Shown here piece after piece: positions 34,491 to 46,650 of a DNA stretch of 64,000 nucleotides. Under the pieces are notes generated by a model, which was not told where the DNA came from, searched no databases, and saw only the letters and a program-made list of their open reading frames with translations. Position numbers and translations under genes: made by a program. Source of the stretch: Datisca glomerata. Lineage: Eukaryota; Streptophyta; Magnoliopsida; Cucurbitales; Datiscaceae. The DNA lies in assembly GCA_003255025.1 (NCBI GenBank), contig QANY01002375.1, positions 1,893,109 through 1,957,108 of the forward strand, in the 5' to 3' direction. Each line of letters opens with the position of its first letter. Within the stretch, counting starts at the first letter, position 1.

Positions 34491-34949
34491 CAGCGAAGAG
34501 GGTGGAGGCGCGAAGGAAGGGGAGTTCTTGTGTTTGGGTCAATACCTTTAGTTTTGGTTGAGTTTAACTTAAATAATTAAAAATAGATTAAAATATAAAA
34601 ATTAAAATGTATAATATACCACTAAATTTTTTTTTTTTATATTTTTATACTCTATAGTTTAAGAAAAATTATAAAAACATTAAATTAAGAGAGGTTAAAA
34701 CTAACAGTAGTTTTTTTTTTTACAAAAATACTCATCCCTCTTCCTTTCGTTATCTCCCACTTCCTTCCCATTAATACAACTTCTCAACTTTGAAAAGAAG
34801 AAACGCTACCAAAATGCAATTATTATCCTACGACGCCGTTAATGAGATTTCAGCCTATTTCTAATCCTCTTCCACAAATCATGTTGTAAGTCAGACATGG
34901 ATCCATATTCAAACAATATCTGATGGGTTTCACCGGAGGAGCCAACGAC

Positions 34950-35173
34950 AGAAATGGAGATTCTGAATCTCTCTCCTCCTTACCACCACAGCCACTGCAG
35001 TGGCACCCAATAACGTCCCCAAAGACTCTTTCCACTTCCCCTACATAATTTACTTCACATTGGGGGTGGGTTACCTTCTACCATGGAACGCTTTCATCAC
35101 AGCCAGCGATTATTTCTCCTATCTCTATCACGATATCGACGTTGATCGGATCTTCGTCGAGTAAAGAAGTAAA
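34950..35173 (+). pseudogene. Equilibrative nucleoside transporter, first-exon fragment
   Basis: In one frame from about 34975: a threonine/alanine-rich stretch, VPKDSFHFPYIIYFTLGVG, YLLPWNAFITASDYFSYLY and DVDRIFVE. The PWNAFITA motif in the first membrane helix and the following DYFSYLYP-like loop are hallmarks of plant ENT transporters, which carry nucleosides across the plasma membrane or tonoplast. The family has about 420 residues and 11 helices; only the first helix and loop are present. The nearest upstream ATG (34955) is in another frame, so there is a frameshift or the true start is lost. After FV-E a GTAAAG could be the exon 1 donor. From 35174 a copia LTR follows, and no later exon is seen in the window. 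Confidence 0.75.
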
Positions 35174-35426
35174 TGAGAAGAGAAGAACATAAAGCTTTAT
35201 GGACACATGTTTGCTGGACAACTCTCAGCTTGCTCAGCTTAGGCTGAAAGCTATTTATAGTGTAAGTAAAGACAACAACCTTAAACCTTAAACAAAAATA
35301 AAAGCACACGTGTAGGGCTTATAACTAGAAAAAATGGCCTAACATCATGGGCCTATTTAATACACAAGAGACATTATTAAGTAGCAGTCCAAGAATAATT
35401 AATATGAAGTATTTATTATCTTAACA
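35174..35426 (-). mobile_element. Short copia 3' LTR (253 bp)
   Basis: TGAGAAGAG...CTTAACA on the plus strand, TG...CA on both readings. Minus-strand polypurine tract GCTTGCAGGGGAG lies at 35427-35439, directly next to the LTR. A TATA-like CTATAAATAGC is inside on the minus strand (about 35250). Confidence 0.75.
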
Positions 35427-35439
35427 CTCCCCTGCAAGC

Positions 35440-37700
35440 TTGTGAGTGGTAGAGGTCTTGAAACTACTCTAAGCTTGGCTCTGAAATGAGAAAATATGTT
35501 ACTTGACAGTGGCTTAGTAAAGTAGTCTGCAATTTGATCGTTAGTAGTACCTCACCTCCAATTGCTTAGCTAGAACTTTATCCCTCACAAAGTGCAAATC
35601 AACCTCTATGCGTTTTGTCCTAGCGTGGTAAACAACGTTTGTAGCAAGACCACTTGCACTCATGTTGCCACACCATGTAATAGGAATAATGTGAATTTTA
35701 AAAGAGATTTCTGCAAGAAGGGATTCTAGCTAGGCAATTTCACAGGATACCTAAGCTAGGGCTCTGTATTCAGACTCAGCACTAGACCGGCAACTATGTG
35801 TTGCTTTCTTGAAGATCATGACACCAAAGTGTCTCCAATGTAAACATAATATCCTATCGTGCTTCTCCTATCATCCTGGCAGCAAGCCCAGCCTACATCT
35901 GAAAAGCCTTGAAGTGTCAGATTATTACTAGGCTTAATGTGCAGCCCCATCTTTTTAGTCCCTTTTAGATACGTAAGGACTATTTTGACTCTCTGTCAGT
36001 GAGCACTTGTGGAGTTTTAAAGGTATTGGCTCAATATGTTAGTGACAAAAGAGATGTATGGTCTAGTATTGCTTAGGTATTGCAAGGCTCCCACAACACT
36101 TATGTAGTTTGTTGGATTTTCCAGAGGTTCTCCTTCTATTACTGTCATTTTCTTTCCAACCACAGCTGATGTTGAACAAGGTTTACTATTTTCCAAGCCA
36201 GTCTTCTTTAGAAGATCCTCAATATATTTGGTTTATGTAAGATACATGCCAGATTCATGTCTTTTTACTTCAATCCTTAGGAAACGGTGTAGACCCCCTA
36301 AGTCCTTTAAAGTAAAAAATTGGTGTAGCTTTTGAACAAATTTTTGTAGGAGAGAGATTGTTATTACCTATTACTAACATATCATCTACATAGATGAGGA
36401 CCATAAGCACTTCATCCTTTCCTATATTGAAGAATAAGGATGTGTCACATCTTGAGCTCTTGAAACCCCAGTCTGTTAATGTGTTCTTTAGCTTCTCACA
36501 CCAGGCCCTAGGTGCCTACTTTAGGCAATATAAGGCCTTGTGAAGTTTGCAAACATGATTTGGCCTTGATCTGTCTAGGAAATCTTCAGGCTGTTGCATG
36601 TAGACTGCTTCTTAGAGGCTTCCATTCAAAAGGCATTGTTTATATCCAATTGCCTTACAACCCAGTTCTTTGAAACAGCTAAGGAAAGTATAACTCTCAC
36701 TTTTGAAGCCTTAATCATTGGACTAAAGTTCTCTGAAAAATAAACTCCAGGTGTCTAAGTAAACCCATTTGCTACTAGTCTTGCTTTACATCTTTAAAAG
36801 GTCCCATATGCATTGTATTTGACCTTATACACCCACTTTTTGCTAATTATGTTTAAATAAGAAGAGTAAGGCATTCTGGTCCATGTTTTGTTCCTATTTA
36901 GAGCATTAATCTCTTCTTGCATGGCAATCTTCCATTGTTCTGATCTTAGAGTCTCTTGAACTATTTTGGGCTCTCTAGGATAGGTCACTATGAATATTTG
37001 GTATTCTGAGGGATATCTCTTCTCCTTGTGAATCCCAACGTTTGACCTGGTGACCATAGAATGGTCCTAAGTCTCAGTTGGAGCTTGGCTCAGTTTTGAA
37101 TTGGGCATATTTTCATTATTGAGATCAACTAGCCCTATTCCTTCGTGAGTAGAAGAACTAAGAGTACCAACAGTACATGAATCAACTGATGCAACTCGAT
37201 TTTCAGCAGTGTTATTAGTAGTGTTCCCTTATTCACAAAACAGCCTTTCAACAGAGGATAAAGATTTGTATATAGTTGAGTCAGGTATATGTAGATGTAA
37301 GGATGGTGCAGGCGTGAGGTTTGACTAAAAAATAGCAGTTGGCTTACATGTATCAGTATGAGCGGGAGAGATGTTTGGTGAATGAAAGGAGCCAGGACTT
37401 GAGTGTATAGGGATCCAGTGATTATAGGTGATGACAGTGGTTGATACAGGTCGTTTTGTGTTGAGAAAGCCATTTTCGAAAGGAAAGTCATGTTCATTGA
37501 AGGTAACATGTCTTGAGATGTAGATTCTCCCTATGGAACTAACACATTTATAACCTTTATGAGCATCACTGTAACCTAAAAAGACACATTTGGAAGTATG
37601 AAACTGAAATTTGTGAGTTTGATAGGGTCTCAGACATGGAAAACAAGCACATCCAAAGGTCTTTAGAGAGAGGTAATCTGGTTTTCTGTGACAAGCAAGG
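35440..37700 (-). pseudogene. Copia pol remnant (integrase tail, reverse transcriptase, RNase H)
   Basis: From right to left on the minus strand: the integrase C-terminal block with FGCACF-like sequence, KGYKCVSSIGRIYISRHVTF (about 37560-37500), the serine-rich linker ending MVTRSNVGI, then WKIAMQEEINALNRNKTW and KKWVYKVKYNAYGT (37057-36794), LARLVANGFT-type start of the reverse transcriptase, the FTLKDLGGLHRFLRIEV block (about 36310-36260), a TRPYISF-like block, and RNase H with SSAEAEYRALA and VYHARTKRIEVDLHFVRDKV (about 35640-35570). It carries many stops. The gag, protease and integrase core are missing; the right end is cut at about 37700 by the gypsy element. Confidence 0.88.
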
Positions 37701-37734
37701 GAGCCCGAGGTACGAAGCTGGAGAAGAAATTAAG

Positions 37735-40700
37735 CTTGTGTACCTAGAATAAGGGTCTCATATGACAACTAACATCGGGGCCCACCTCGAGTAGACGGAG
37801 AAGAAAATTTTGACAGATTTCTTGTGAAAAAATAGAGACATATTTGCAACTACGACACAGGAGATGACAGATATTCCTAAAAGAATAATATGTCACAAAT
37901 TTAATATAGATCCCGCTCTAACGCCTGCAAAGCAACGGAAGAGAAGTTTCACTCCAGAACTGAACAAAGCAATCAAAGAAGAAGTGGAGAAACTTTTAAA
38001 AGATGGCTTTATTAAAGAAGTAGATTATCCAGAGTGGCTCGCGAATGTAGTTATGGTGAAAAAGAATGACAAAAGGTGGAGAACCTGTGTGGATGCGTCT
38101 TCAGGACACGAACTCCTCAGCTTCATGGATGTCTTCTCAGGATATAATCATGTGAAAATGTTCCAACCCGATCAAGAAAAAACCTCATTTATAACTAAAC
38201 AAGTTATTTTCTGTTATAAAGTAATGCTCTTTGGACTGAAAAATACAGGTGCAACTTACTAAAGGCTTTTGAATCTTCCGTGATCAAATCAGAAAGACAT
38301 GGAGGTTTATGTGGATGACATGTTGGTTAAAAGATGTAGACGGGAAGACCACATCAAGGATCTCATTGAGGCTTTCTCGATCTTGAGAAAAAGCTCCATA
38401 AAGTTAACTCTAGAGAGATGCACATTCGGCATAGCGGCAGGAAAATTTCTGGGCCATTTTAGTAACGCAGAGAGGAATTGAAGTCAATCTGGACTATGTG
38501 AAAGCTATTATGGATATGACGTTCCCTAGAAATCGTAAAGAGGTAAAAGGCTTGACGGAAAGATTGGCAACTCTAAACAGATTTCTTTCAAGGTCAATGG
38601 ATACGTGTAGGCCATTTTTCACGAAACGAAAGAAGAATTTCGTTGACAACTGAGATGAAGAGTGCAAGGACACACTTAAAAGAATTGAGGAATACTTGTC
38701 AACTCCCCCGTTGCTCTCAAAACCAATACCTGGTGAACAACTACTTCTATAGTTAGTTGTGTGCCATTTTCATTAGGGAGGAGGAAATGAGACAAAAGCT
38801 CATATACTTTGCAAGTAAGAGTCTAGTGGCAGTTGAAACCAGGTACAAAAGAATGGAGAAATTACTGTTGGCAATTGTAATTGTTGTAAGGAGGTTAAGG
38901 CCTTACTTTCAAGCAAATAGCATAAAAATGTCAATGGATTCACCCATTCAAAGACTGTTACATTCATAAGAAGTAAGTGGAAGAATGGCCAAATGGACAA
39001 TTGATCTTGGCCAATACGAAATCCATTACGAGCCAAGAACGTCAATAAATGGGCAAGTACTAGCCAATTTTGTAGCGGACTTCACTCACGATGAAATGTA
39101 AGATAACAATGAATCTGAAGTCCAAATGGAGAACGAGCCTTGGAAAATATTCGTTGACGGAGCCTTTAACAGCAAAGGCGTCAGAGCATGAATATTAGTG
39201 TAGATCCCATTTGGAGAAACTTTAGAACATTTTATCTCTTTCAGTTTCAATGCATCAAATAACGAAGCGGAATTGAAGCCTTGATAGCAGGAGTCACATT
39301 GCTATAGAATTTGAGGTAATAAATGTAAAAATATTTTACAATTTTATGCTAATTGTGAGAAAGGTTGTAGGAGAAGTTACAGTAAAAGATGAAAGAATGA
39401 TAAGCTACTTGCAACGGGTGAAGGAGTTACTAAGTTTGCTAAAAAGTGATGAGATTCATCAGATCCTAAGGACTGAGAATGGACACACGGATGTGTTAGC
39501 AAATTGGGATTTTCATTACAACTCTAGTACAGAAGAAGCATGCCAATGGAATTTCTTGAAAAACCAAGTATGTTAGTCCCGTTGAACTACGTAACGGGTG
39601 TGGAAATTGAAAGAGAACCCAACTGGCAATATGATATAATCTGTTACTAAGAAAATGGGATATTACATGAAGACAAGCTTCAAGGAAGGAAAGTCCAACA
39701 ACAAAGTCTGGATACTCTTTAATTAACAGATTACTATATAAAAGGTCTTTTTTAGGACTATATTTAAAAAGTTTAAAAAATTAAGAAGTCCAGTATGTGC
39801 TAGTCGATATCCACAAAGGGATATGAGGGAATCACACCAGGGGAAGATCATTGGCTTACAAAGTATTGAACGAAGGGTAATAATGGCCCAAAATACATCA
39901 AGACGCCAAGCAATATGCGAGAAACTATGACAAATGTCAGCGCTTTGCCCGCGTAGCTAAAATGGCTCATTGAGAACTCAACACAGTGGCAAGTTCATGG
40001 TCGATCATGCAATGGTACCTTGACATTGTTGGCCCACTTCCCATGGCATCAGCTCAGAAACATTTTCTGTTAGATAATGGATTATTTCACTAAGTGGATC
40101 AAAGCTGAGGCACTCGTGAGGATCCGAGAAGAAGAAGTAAAGGAATTTGTGTGGAAGAATATAGTGTGTAGATATTAAATTCCTCAAATACTCATCTTTA
40201 ACAACGAATTCAACTCACGTAGAAGATGGTCAAGGCCTTCTGTGAAGGCTTAAGAATTATTAATCGATTCTCTACACCATATTATTCATAGGGGAATGGT
40301 CAAGCAGAAAGTTCAAACCACATTATACTTGAAAGCATGAAAAATGGCTAGAACCAGTCAAACGAAAATGGGTAGAGGAGTTATCAGCAGTATTGTGGGT
40401 GTACATGACTACTCCTAGGGAACAACGGACAAAACACCTTTCGCTTTGGCATATGGAACGGAAGTAGTGATATATGTCAAAATTGGAAGTCCTACTATAA
40501 AATCAGGGTTAAATGAGCATCAAACTAAAGAACTCCTAAAGGAAAATCTTGATATTTTTTGGGACCGAATAGAGACAGCCTTGATCCGGGTTACCAATTT
40601 TAACCAGAAAAGAAGATCTTACTTTTGAAGGAAAGTCCGAAGACGGAAATTCCAGAAAGGTGACCTGGCCCTAAAGAAAATTTTCCAAACAAAAGGGAAG

Positions 40701-40835
40701 CTCGGACTAAATTGGGAAGGACTATATACTATTAGTGAAATTAGAAAGAGTGAATATTATTATCAGACAATGAAAGAATGGGAGGATCTTGTAAAATTGT
40801 GGAATGCTACTCATCTGAAAAGATATTTTGTCTAA
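37735..40835 (+). pseudogene. Ty3/gypsy Tat-type pol remnant
   Basis: Reverse transcriptase from 37864: IICHKFNIDPALTPAKQRKR, EVEKLLKDGFIKEVDYPEW, LANVVMVKKNDKRWRTCVDA, SGHELLSFMDVFSGYNHVK and FGLKNTGATY, then MEVYVDDMLVKR with the intact YVDD site (about 38299). About 24 residues normally found between CVD and the SGHELLSF block are missing. RNase H (38690-39060) has ETRYKRMEKLLLAIVIVVRRL and a degenerate second RNase H-like domain follows (39130-39580). Integrase (39850-40835) is read only in pieces: CQRFAP-like zinc-binding region, DYFTKW-like start, PYYSQGNGQAESSN (catalytic-region end), TPFALAYGTEVVI and KRYFV at the end. Multiple stops. The 5' LTR, gag and protease are not present. Confidence 0.9.
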
Positions 40836-41741
40836 GTTGTAAAAGTATTGTAGTGAATATTTTTCCATGGTTTTTTCCGTAATAGTTTTCCATGTAAAAC
40901 ACTTGGAGTCATCTTTCTCACTTATCTAACACAACAATAAAAATGGGGTCATGGTTCTTCAATGAACCTAAGTCCTTGAGAGTAGGCAGATTATAAGTCC
41001 TTCTCTCAAAATGAAAATTGGGTCATGATTTTTCAATGAAACTAAATCCTTGAGAGCGGGCGATTCATAAGTGCTTCTCTCAGAATGAAAACGGGGTCAT
41101 AATTCCTCGATGAATCAAAATCCTTGAGAGCGGGCAAACCATAAGTCCTTTTCTCTAAAGGAAACCAAAGCAGATTCGAAAAACACTAGTCGTTAACAAT
41201 GGACTATGTGACATAAAGCAGTATTAATTTGCTCTCTAAGTGAAGCATAAAACTCCATGAAATGAAGTTGATCTTTCAGGTGTTTGAGAATGGATTCTGC
41301 TACGAAAGCAGTTGTTCTCAAGGAAAAGTTGAAACATAAAAATTGCTCAAGTATTGGAGAACATATCACAATTGAAAAAGCTTAAAGTTTCATAAATCCT
41401 TGAAAACAAACTTTGCAACTTAGAAGCTTTAAATTACTACAAGTCATTTAAAGTACTTAGTAGCAGATTTAGTTCCTCTCAACAGAAAGTTGAAACTGAA
41501 AATTTCTCAAGTGTTTGAAAAAGGATTTCAACTTAAAAATTTTCCCAAGTCCTCGAGAACGGATCACAAATTTACTAAGCCTTTGGAAAAAACTAAAGTG
41601 CAATGTAAAGAAAAGTTCAAAAAAGGAAAGGTTGCAAAATTCGGTTTGTTTATCATTAATAATTGGAAAATACAACGAGAAAAGAAAATGTAGAACAAAA
41701 AAAGAAAGGAGTACAAATTACAAAGAAAACATGAAAAAGCT
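40836..41741 (+). repeat. 3' untranslated region of the Tat element with tandem repeats
   Basis: Three direct units of about 75 bp run from about 40932 to 41165, each with GGGGTCATGGTTCTTCAATGAA and CCTTGAGAGCGGGCAGATCA-like text. Further right, AAGTTGAAACTGAAAATTTCTCAAGTGTTTGA recurs in loose form (41310-41540). Non-coding; the ORFs at 41490-41841 come from this repeat text and the end of the opposite-strand gene. Confidence 0.75.
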
Positions 41742-43755
41742 AAAGGATGACGATGGTCTCAGGATCAACAACGACATTTTCAGTATTAGCATTATCAACG
41801 GGGTTGAGAGTGGCAATCTGGATAGCAACGGCTTCAGCTGAACTGATATATGTGTCTTCCGTAGAGTTGTTAACTTCATCTTGGAATTTGAAAAGATATT
41901 CACAAAGATGTCCCTTAGGAGGGACATTTGATGAGCCATTTTTATTGCCTAAGTTGTAGACCATCTTCTCGACTTCCTCATAGATGGCTTAGTACTCGAC
42001 CTGCACTTGCATCTCTTTCTCTTCCATGACCTGAGCCTTAGCTTGTTCAGCGGCACCTTAGCTACAGCTAAAGACTCGTCAACCAGATTCAGAGATTCTG
42101 CCAGCTTAAGGCACTCCACCTTCGTGATATCTGTGCCTCAAGAGCGTGCCTCTCTACAGTTTCCTTTAGTTCAACTTAATTCTTTAATCTCAGCTTGAAG
42201 ACCATCAACAAAACTATGACACTCAACGACTTCTCTGTGAGAGTTCATGGTCACAACCAACATGGTGCTCTTGAAGGGCATTGTGATGGATAATGGCCTG
42301 CAAAAGGAGGAAAACAAGTAAAAAGTATTAAGTATAGGTAAACAGGTTAAGAAGATTTACAATTGGGAAAGAAAGGGAACTTACCTTCATGAGATCGTGG
42401 CTCAAAGAGATTATGAGCTTACCAACACTCATGTTACATGTCATCTCCGTATGAGCCTCACTCAAAATGCCCCAAGTGATGATGTGAGAAGACTAGGCAT
42501 CATTAAGAAAGCAGACTGACGCAGGAATGAGAGGGACGGCAGTGTACCGCCTCATCCTCCAAAGAATAAAATCATTCGCAACATCCTGAGAACTAGAAGA
42601 AGCACCAGGTTCTCATTGTACAATAGAAGAAGGAGGAATCAGTGGAGGAGTCACTGATCAGACTAGAGTGTCCTCATTTTCAGAAACGAGAGCAGGAGGA
42701 ACAGCCGAAGCAGGGGGAGCATGAAAGGAGATGGACGTGTTTGTTCTCAGATAAACACTCCTCCCTGAGAAGTCACCTATCATATTTTAGAGCCGCTTCG
42801 ACATCTTTATTTCAGTAGTAGCTCTTCAGAACATGGCTTCATTTTCTTTTTCCTCTCCTTCAGAATCTGTTGACTTAGAGGAATCCAAAGATGAAGAATG
42901 AGAAATTGTATGAAATGAAGGAACGAGAATACCTCTAGTAAGTGGGAGAGAAGATGATGATGGGGCAGAAGCTACGAAATCGGCGGCAGGTGCAAGGGCG
43001 ACGTTGGCTTCCCCTCTTAGATCCAAAAGCTCATACCCCCTTCTCACCAGACAAAGGTAAGCGATAGAAAATTTTTGGTTAAGTGCCTTTGACAGGAAAG
43101 GTCTCTTGTTGGACCATTTATCTTCACGATTCAAAGAAAAATAAGAAGTTGGAAACGGAAATCGCACAATAACTAAAAGAAATTAAAATAAAAATGGGAA
43201 AGGAGCATCAGCAACTTACTAAAAATTTCCCAGTTTTTTGGAACTATCCAATGGCCATCACCACTCCAATTCTCGCCAACCTGGAGAACGTCCCGTTCCC
43301 ATCCTTTGTCTCCTTTTGAAAAATCAATGATCAACACCCCCCTTTTCTCTGACAGTTGATGTGTCTGGTAGTAGCTCTCATCCTAGTGTTTTACTATGTA
43401 TATATATTGGAGTTCGTCCATACCTAAACCTATATTATAACGCTGATTCATAGCCTCAAAGAAGAGGACTATCCTACACGAAATCAGGGTAAACTAGGAA
43501 GGAACTAAATTGTAAGTGCTAAAAAAATTCTTGGAAGAGGGAGGAAAATGGGAATTTGAGGCTTAGGGCTATGTGCATAGGATGGATGGTAATTTTGTTT
43601 GGGGGCCTACATGGTAACCCTAGTGACCTACTGTCTCCTACTGCACACAAGACACATTGGGGATAAGCATATTGGTGGGAATACATGAATCGCCTAAACT
43701 CAGTTTTGGATCTAACTAAGGGAACAGAGGGAATAAAGGGATTTTCATCTGCCAT
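41742..43755 (-). pseudogene. Antisense additional ORF (PF04195-type domain) of the Tat element
   Basis: A gene on the strand opposite pol, between pol and the 3' LTR. It begins MADENPFIPSVPLVRSKTEF at 43755; a longer in-frame start at 43884 exists but precedes a hydrophobic leader and the TATA-like TATTTAAGG, so 43755 is preferred. NKITIHPMHIALSLKFPFSS follows (to 43519), which looks like the plant putative-transposase gypsy-type domain PF04195. After stops, fragments continue: a KGDKGWERDV-like piece (about 43310), the region 43167-42826 with WSNKRPFLSKALNQKF and a Ser/Glu-rich linker, coiled-coil-like text near 42240-42000, and a C-terminus EEVEKMVYNLGNKNGSSNVP to VVVDPETIVIL ending at about 41742. 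Introns are possible. Additional antisense ORFs in this position are known from Tat-lineage elements; their role is not established. Confidence 0.65.
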
Positions 43756-44019
43756 GATTCGAAGAAAAGAAATAAATGCAAAGAAGAAGAGGAAATAGGA
43801 ACTTACGGCATTGAAGGAGAGAAATAAAAGGGAAAATGAAGATAAATACCTTAAATAGGTAGCGGATGTTAAAAAAAAAATCATTTCATTTCACAAATAC
43901 TAAAAATGTGCGATGAATGAACGCCTCGAGGTACTCAAGTACGAAAGATCCATCGAAAAGGCATGACTGAAAAGGTGCAATAAAATGGATGGATGTGACA
44001 GTTGACAAATGGGGGAATG
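43756..44019. other. Putative promoter side of the antisense ORF
   Basis: On the minus strand CCTATTTAAGG lies at about 43850-43860 and is followed by a pyrimidine-rich leader into the ATG at 43755. To its right there is only AT-rich sequence and, at about 44007-44040 on the plus strand, the purine-rich runs GACAAATGGGGGAATG and AGAAAAGGCAGGGG, either of which could be the polypurine tract of the host element. Confidence 0.4.
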
Positions 44020-44770
44020 ACAGATGGTAGAAAAGGCAGGGGTAGTCTACCATAAATAAATTTAAAATCTGTGCCTCGTATTTTCAAGAAATTTTGAGAA
44101 CGAAAATGGGCAAATGAAGCGGTAAAAGGTAGAAATCATCACTGACAAAATATAGCTCGAGAACTGTGTTACATGTTTCCAAGAAGCATTTTGTAAACAA
44201 AAACTGGAAGACGTAACAATGGAAGAAAGTGGGAAACCATTCCTAACAACATACAATAGAAAAGCTACCTAGAGAATTACATCGTGCATTTTTTAGAAGC
44301 ACGTGGAAGCAGAAGCGGGAGATGTAATGTCAAAATGAGGAATATTAATCATTACACTTCAACGAATAAAAGTTCATTGAGTATAATAGAGACCAATGAA
44401 CAGTTAGAACTTCACATTACACGTGGCAAGATCTATACCGAAGACTCAACCAAGGTAAAGACAAAATGAGGACCGTAGGATCAACCATACGGACATAAAA
44501 GGCATCTTCACAAGGAATATTCTTTATAAAAGTTTATCAATTCTCTGTTATTAGCTATGGCATAAGGGAATTTTTTGTAAAATGATTGTGAAATTTATCT
44601 ATAAATAGGAGTATGTAACACCCCAAAAAATTAATCGAATACAGGTAAACTCAAGCTTTCGAGTTCGTACTTTCTTACTCTCTCATTTATTACTTTTATT
44701 ACTTGTGCGTAATAGATTTTTTCTTCACCAAAAAAATTCTTTACAAATATGATATACATTAGTTATTAAT
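44020..44770 (+). mobile_element. Probable 3' LTR of the plus-strand Tat element
   Basis: It follows purine-rich tracts and contains a plus-strand TATA box CTATAAATAGG (44600-44607) followed by GTAACACCCC. Neither tip is certain and no second copy is present to define them. From about 44771 to 45162 there is AT-rich sequence with no recognised feature. Confidence 0.4.
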
Positions 44771-45162
44771 TATTTTGATTATCTTTAATTTTTACGTGAC
44801 TATGAATATCACTTGTAATTTATTTTGAGATACTTGCAAGTAAGTGTATTTTAATTAGGTGGGTGTCATCCTAGTTGAGATGTGCTTAATTTATAGTGAT
44901 ACAACTCTCAAATTCAATAAAGAAAGTAATATCTTTATGCTACTTGGAGATTTCACATTTCAATTTTTTATTATTAATATTTATAATTATTTTTTTATTT
45001 AATATGATATGTTTTTCCTGTTGAGATTTTAATATGATAAATAAAAGGTAATTGAAATGTTGAACATAACATCTACTTAGCCTAGTGTTATTCTTAAATT
45101 TCCTCACTTCCGACCAAGGTTTAACTCTCACATGGACCAATTTTACAAATTTTAACACATTT

Positions 45163-45420
45163 TAGGAGGAGAGAGATCGGCTCGGCCTGGTTTGAAACAA
45201 CTAGACCAGACCGTAAGGCATCCCAGAAGACCGGCTTTGTGTTCTACTGGGCTAGCTCGACAGTTTATGTCGGGTCATAAGTATATGTTCCATGGGGTGG
45301 GCTAAGACCAAACCCTTCAGTCCATGGAATAAGCCTGGGAACGGCATGTGAACCGCCCACGCCACTCGTTGTCGACCCAAGCTTGGACTGAACCGGCCCG
45401 GGTACCACCTCTACCTAGGG
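45163..45420. mobile_element. GC-rich hAT-like MITE (GGCCGGCCCGGG type)
   Basis: A 260-bp GC-rich island in AT-rich DNA. Left end AGGAGGAGAGAGATCGGCTC and right end, read inward, TAGAGGTGGTACCCGGGCCGG form a weak inverted pair. This style of tip (GAGGTGGCA...CGGGCCGG) is common in plant hAT MITEs. No target duplication seen. Confidence 0.45.
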
Positions 45421-45884
45421 CCAAACCCAATCAAGGAGGTAATGCATATTGCCGAAGAATGTAGGTGGTAAAGTGTTTTTTCGTCTTGATGCCAATCTAG
45501 CTGTCATCACAAACATGGGACTAATAATTATCTTAAAGGAAAACCATTTGACATTGAAAAGAACACATGTCCATTTTGAAGTAAGAAGCAACAAATGACA
45601 AAAACACATACAACTAGGAAGTTCCATAATACGATGATGGTTTATGCACATCATGGCACAGTAATTTTGCAAAGAATAGAATAGGCAATGACATTACTTG
45701 AAGTCCCACTGTTTCACTCTTTTCTCAGTTAAAGTAGTGGTGTCTTTAAAGAAATGAAAAAGATATAGTCCGCCCACTCTCGCCACACAGACACTACTTT
45801 GGTATGATCGCCAACGGTAATGGGAGATACCGGGAGGCCACCATGTGCATTTTTCAAGGGTGATATTGAATATGAACCACTTTA
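45421..45884. other. Unassigned sequence
   Basis: The two short minus-strand ORFs (45415-45672 and 45694-45903) show no family resemblance. No repeat recognised. Confidence 0.45.
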
Positions 45885-46390
45885 TTATTTGAATTATGTC
45901 CATAAAGTAAGGTGTAATAACAGTTAAGTTGAGTCAAATGATGCCGGTCTCGGAGCATGAGAGTTGACACTCTAACGGTTGACCTAGACATGTTGTAGAA
46001 CATGTTGAATAAATCAGTAACTAATTAGTTTAGAGTAAAGCCATTTATCTAGCTCTAAATCTAATTGTTACACCTTAAGGATATTTTTTTAATTACCTTC
46101 ATCCCGAGGGAATACGGAATTGACATAGTTACTCGTGATCCTTGATACACCAAATAAGTGAGTTCGAATTGACGGACAATACCTCGGTTGTCAAGACATG
46201 ATTCAACTATGTTGGAGTTGCGTGATTGACAGATATGAAATTTTTGGTAAGATTGCAAAAGGCAATAATATCACCTTATGCTTTATTGATGAGTATGTGA
46301 ATAAATAAATGGGCATGGTCCTCGATGACATGAGTCATTGAATAAGAAATGTTGAACTATACGAGACACTTCACGGATATGTCTTTTGGT
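45885..46390 (+). mobile_element. Family I copia LTR fragment, plus orientation
   Basis: GAATTATGTCCATAAAGTAAGGTGTAATAAC at the left equals the start of the family I LTR, and ACATGTTGTAGAACATGTTGAATA and CTAAATCTAATTGTTACACC match the reverse complement of 2000-2240. It is the U3-side third only, as in the fragment at 4830-5412, and opposite in orientation to the LTR at 46651. Confidence 0.75.
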
Positions 46391-46433
46391 TCCTCGGGAT
46401 GCACGCGATGATGAATTTACATGGAATTTACTG

Positions 46434-46650
46434 GCACAACTCTTGCAAAAAAAAATACATAAAATCCTATGCCACAATTTCGCCATACATCAATTCTAAA
46501 ACAGAAAAATAACACCTAGAGCAAATCGATCGAAATCTATTCATAAAACACATTCAAACATGTTTTGATTCTACCTTACAAAAATATATGCCAATATCGT
46601 CATATTCATCCATACATATGTTTAAATACAGAATATGCATATTCTAATTG
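46434..46650 (-). mobile_element. Family I copia leader fragment next to the LTR
   Basis: CTTGCAAAAAAAAATACATAAAATCCTATGCC and CGCCATACATCAATTCTAAA correspond to 58770-58830 in the element at the right of the window. The primer binding site expected just before 46651 is deleted, leaving only CTAATTGTTGG. Confidence 0.65.

Noticed and set aside
34850..35035. 61-residue minus-strand ORF
   Set aside because: It is the shadow of the nucleoside transporter fragment, whose plus-strand frame carries the clear PWNAFITA motif.
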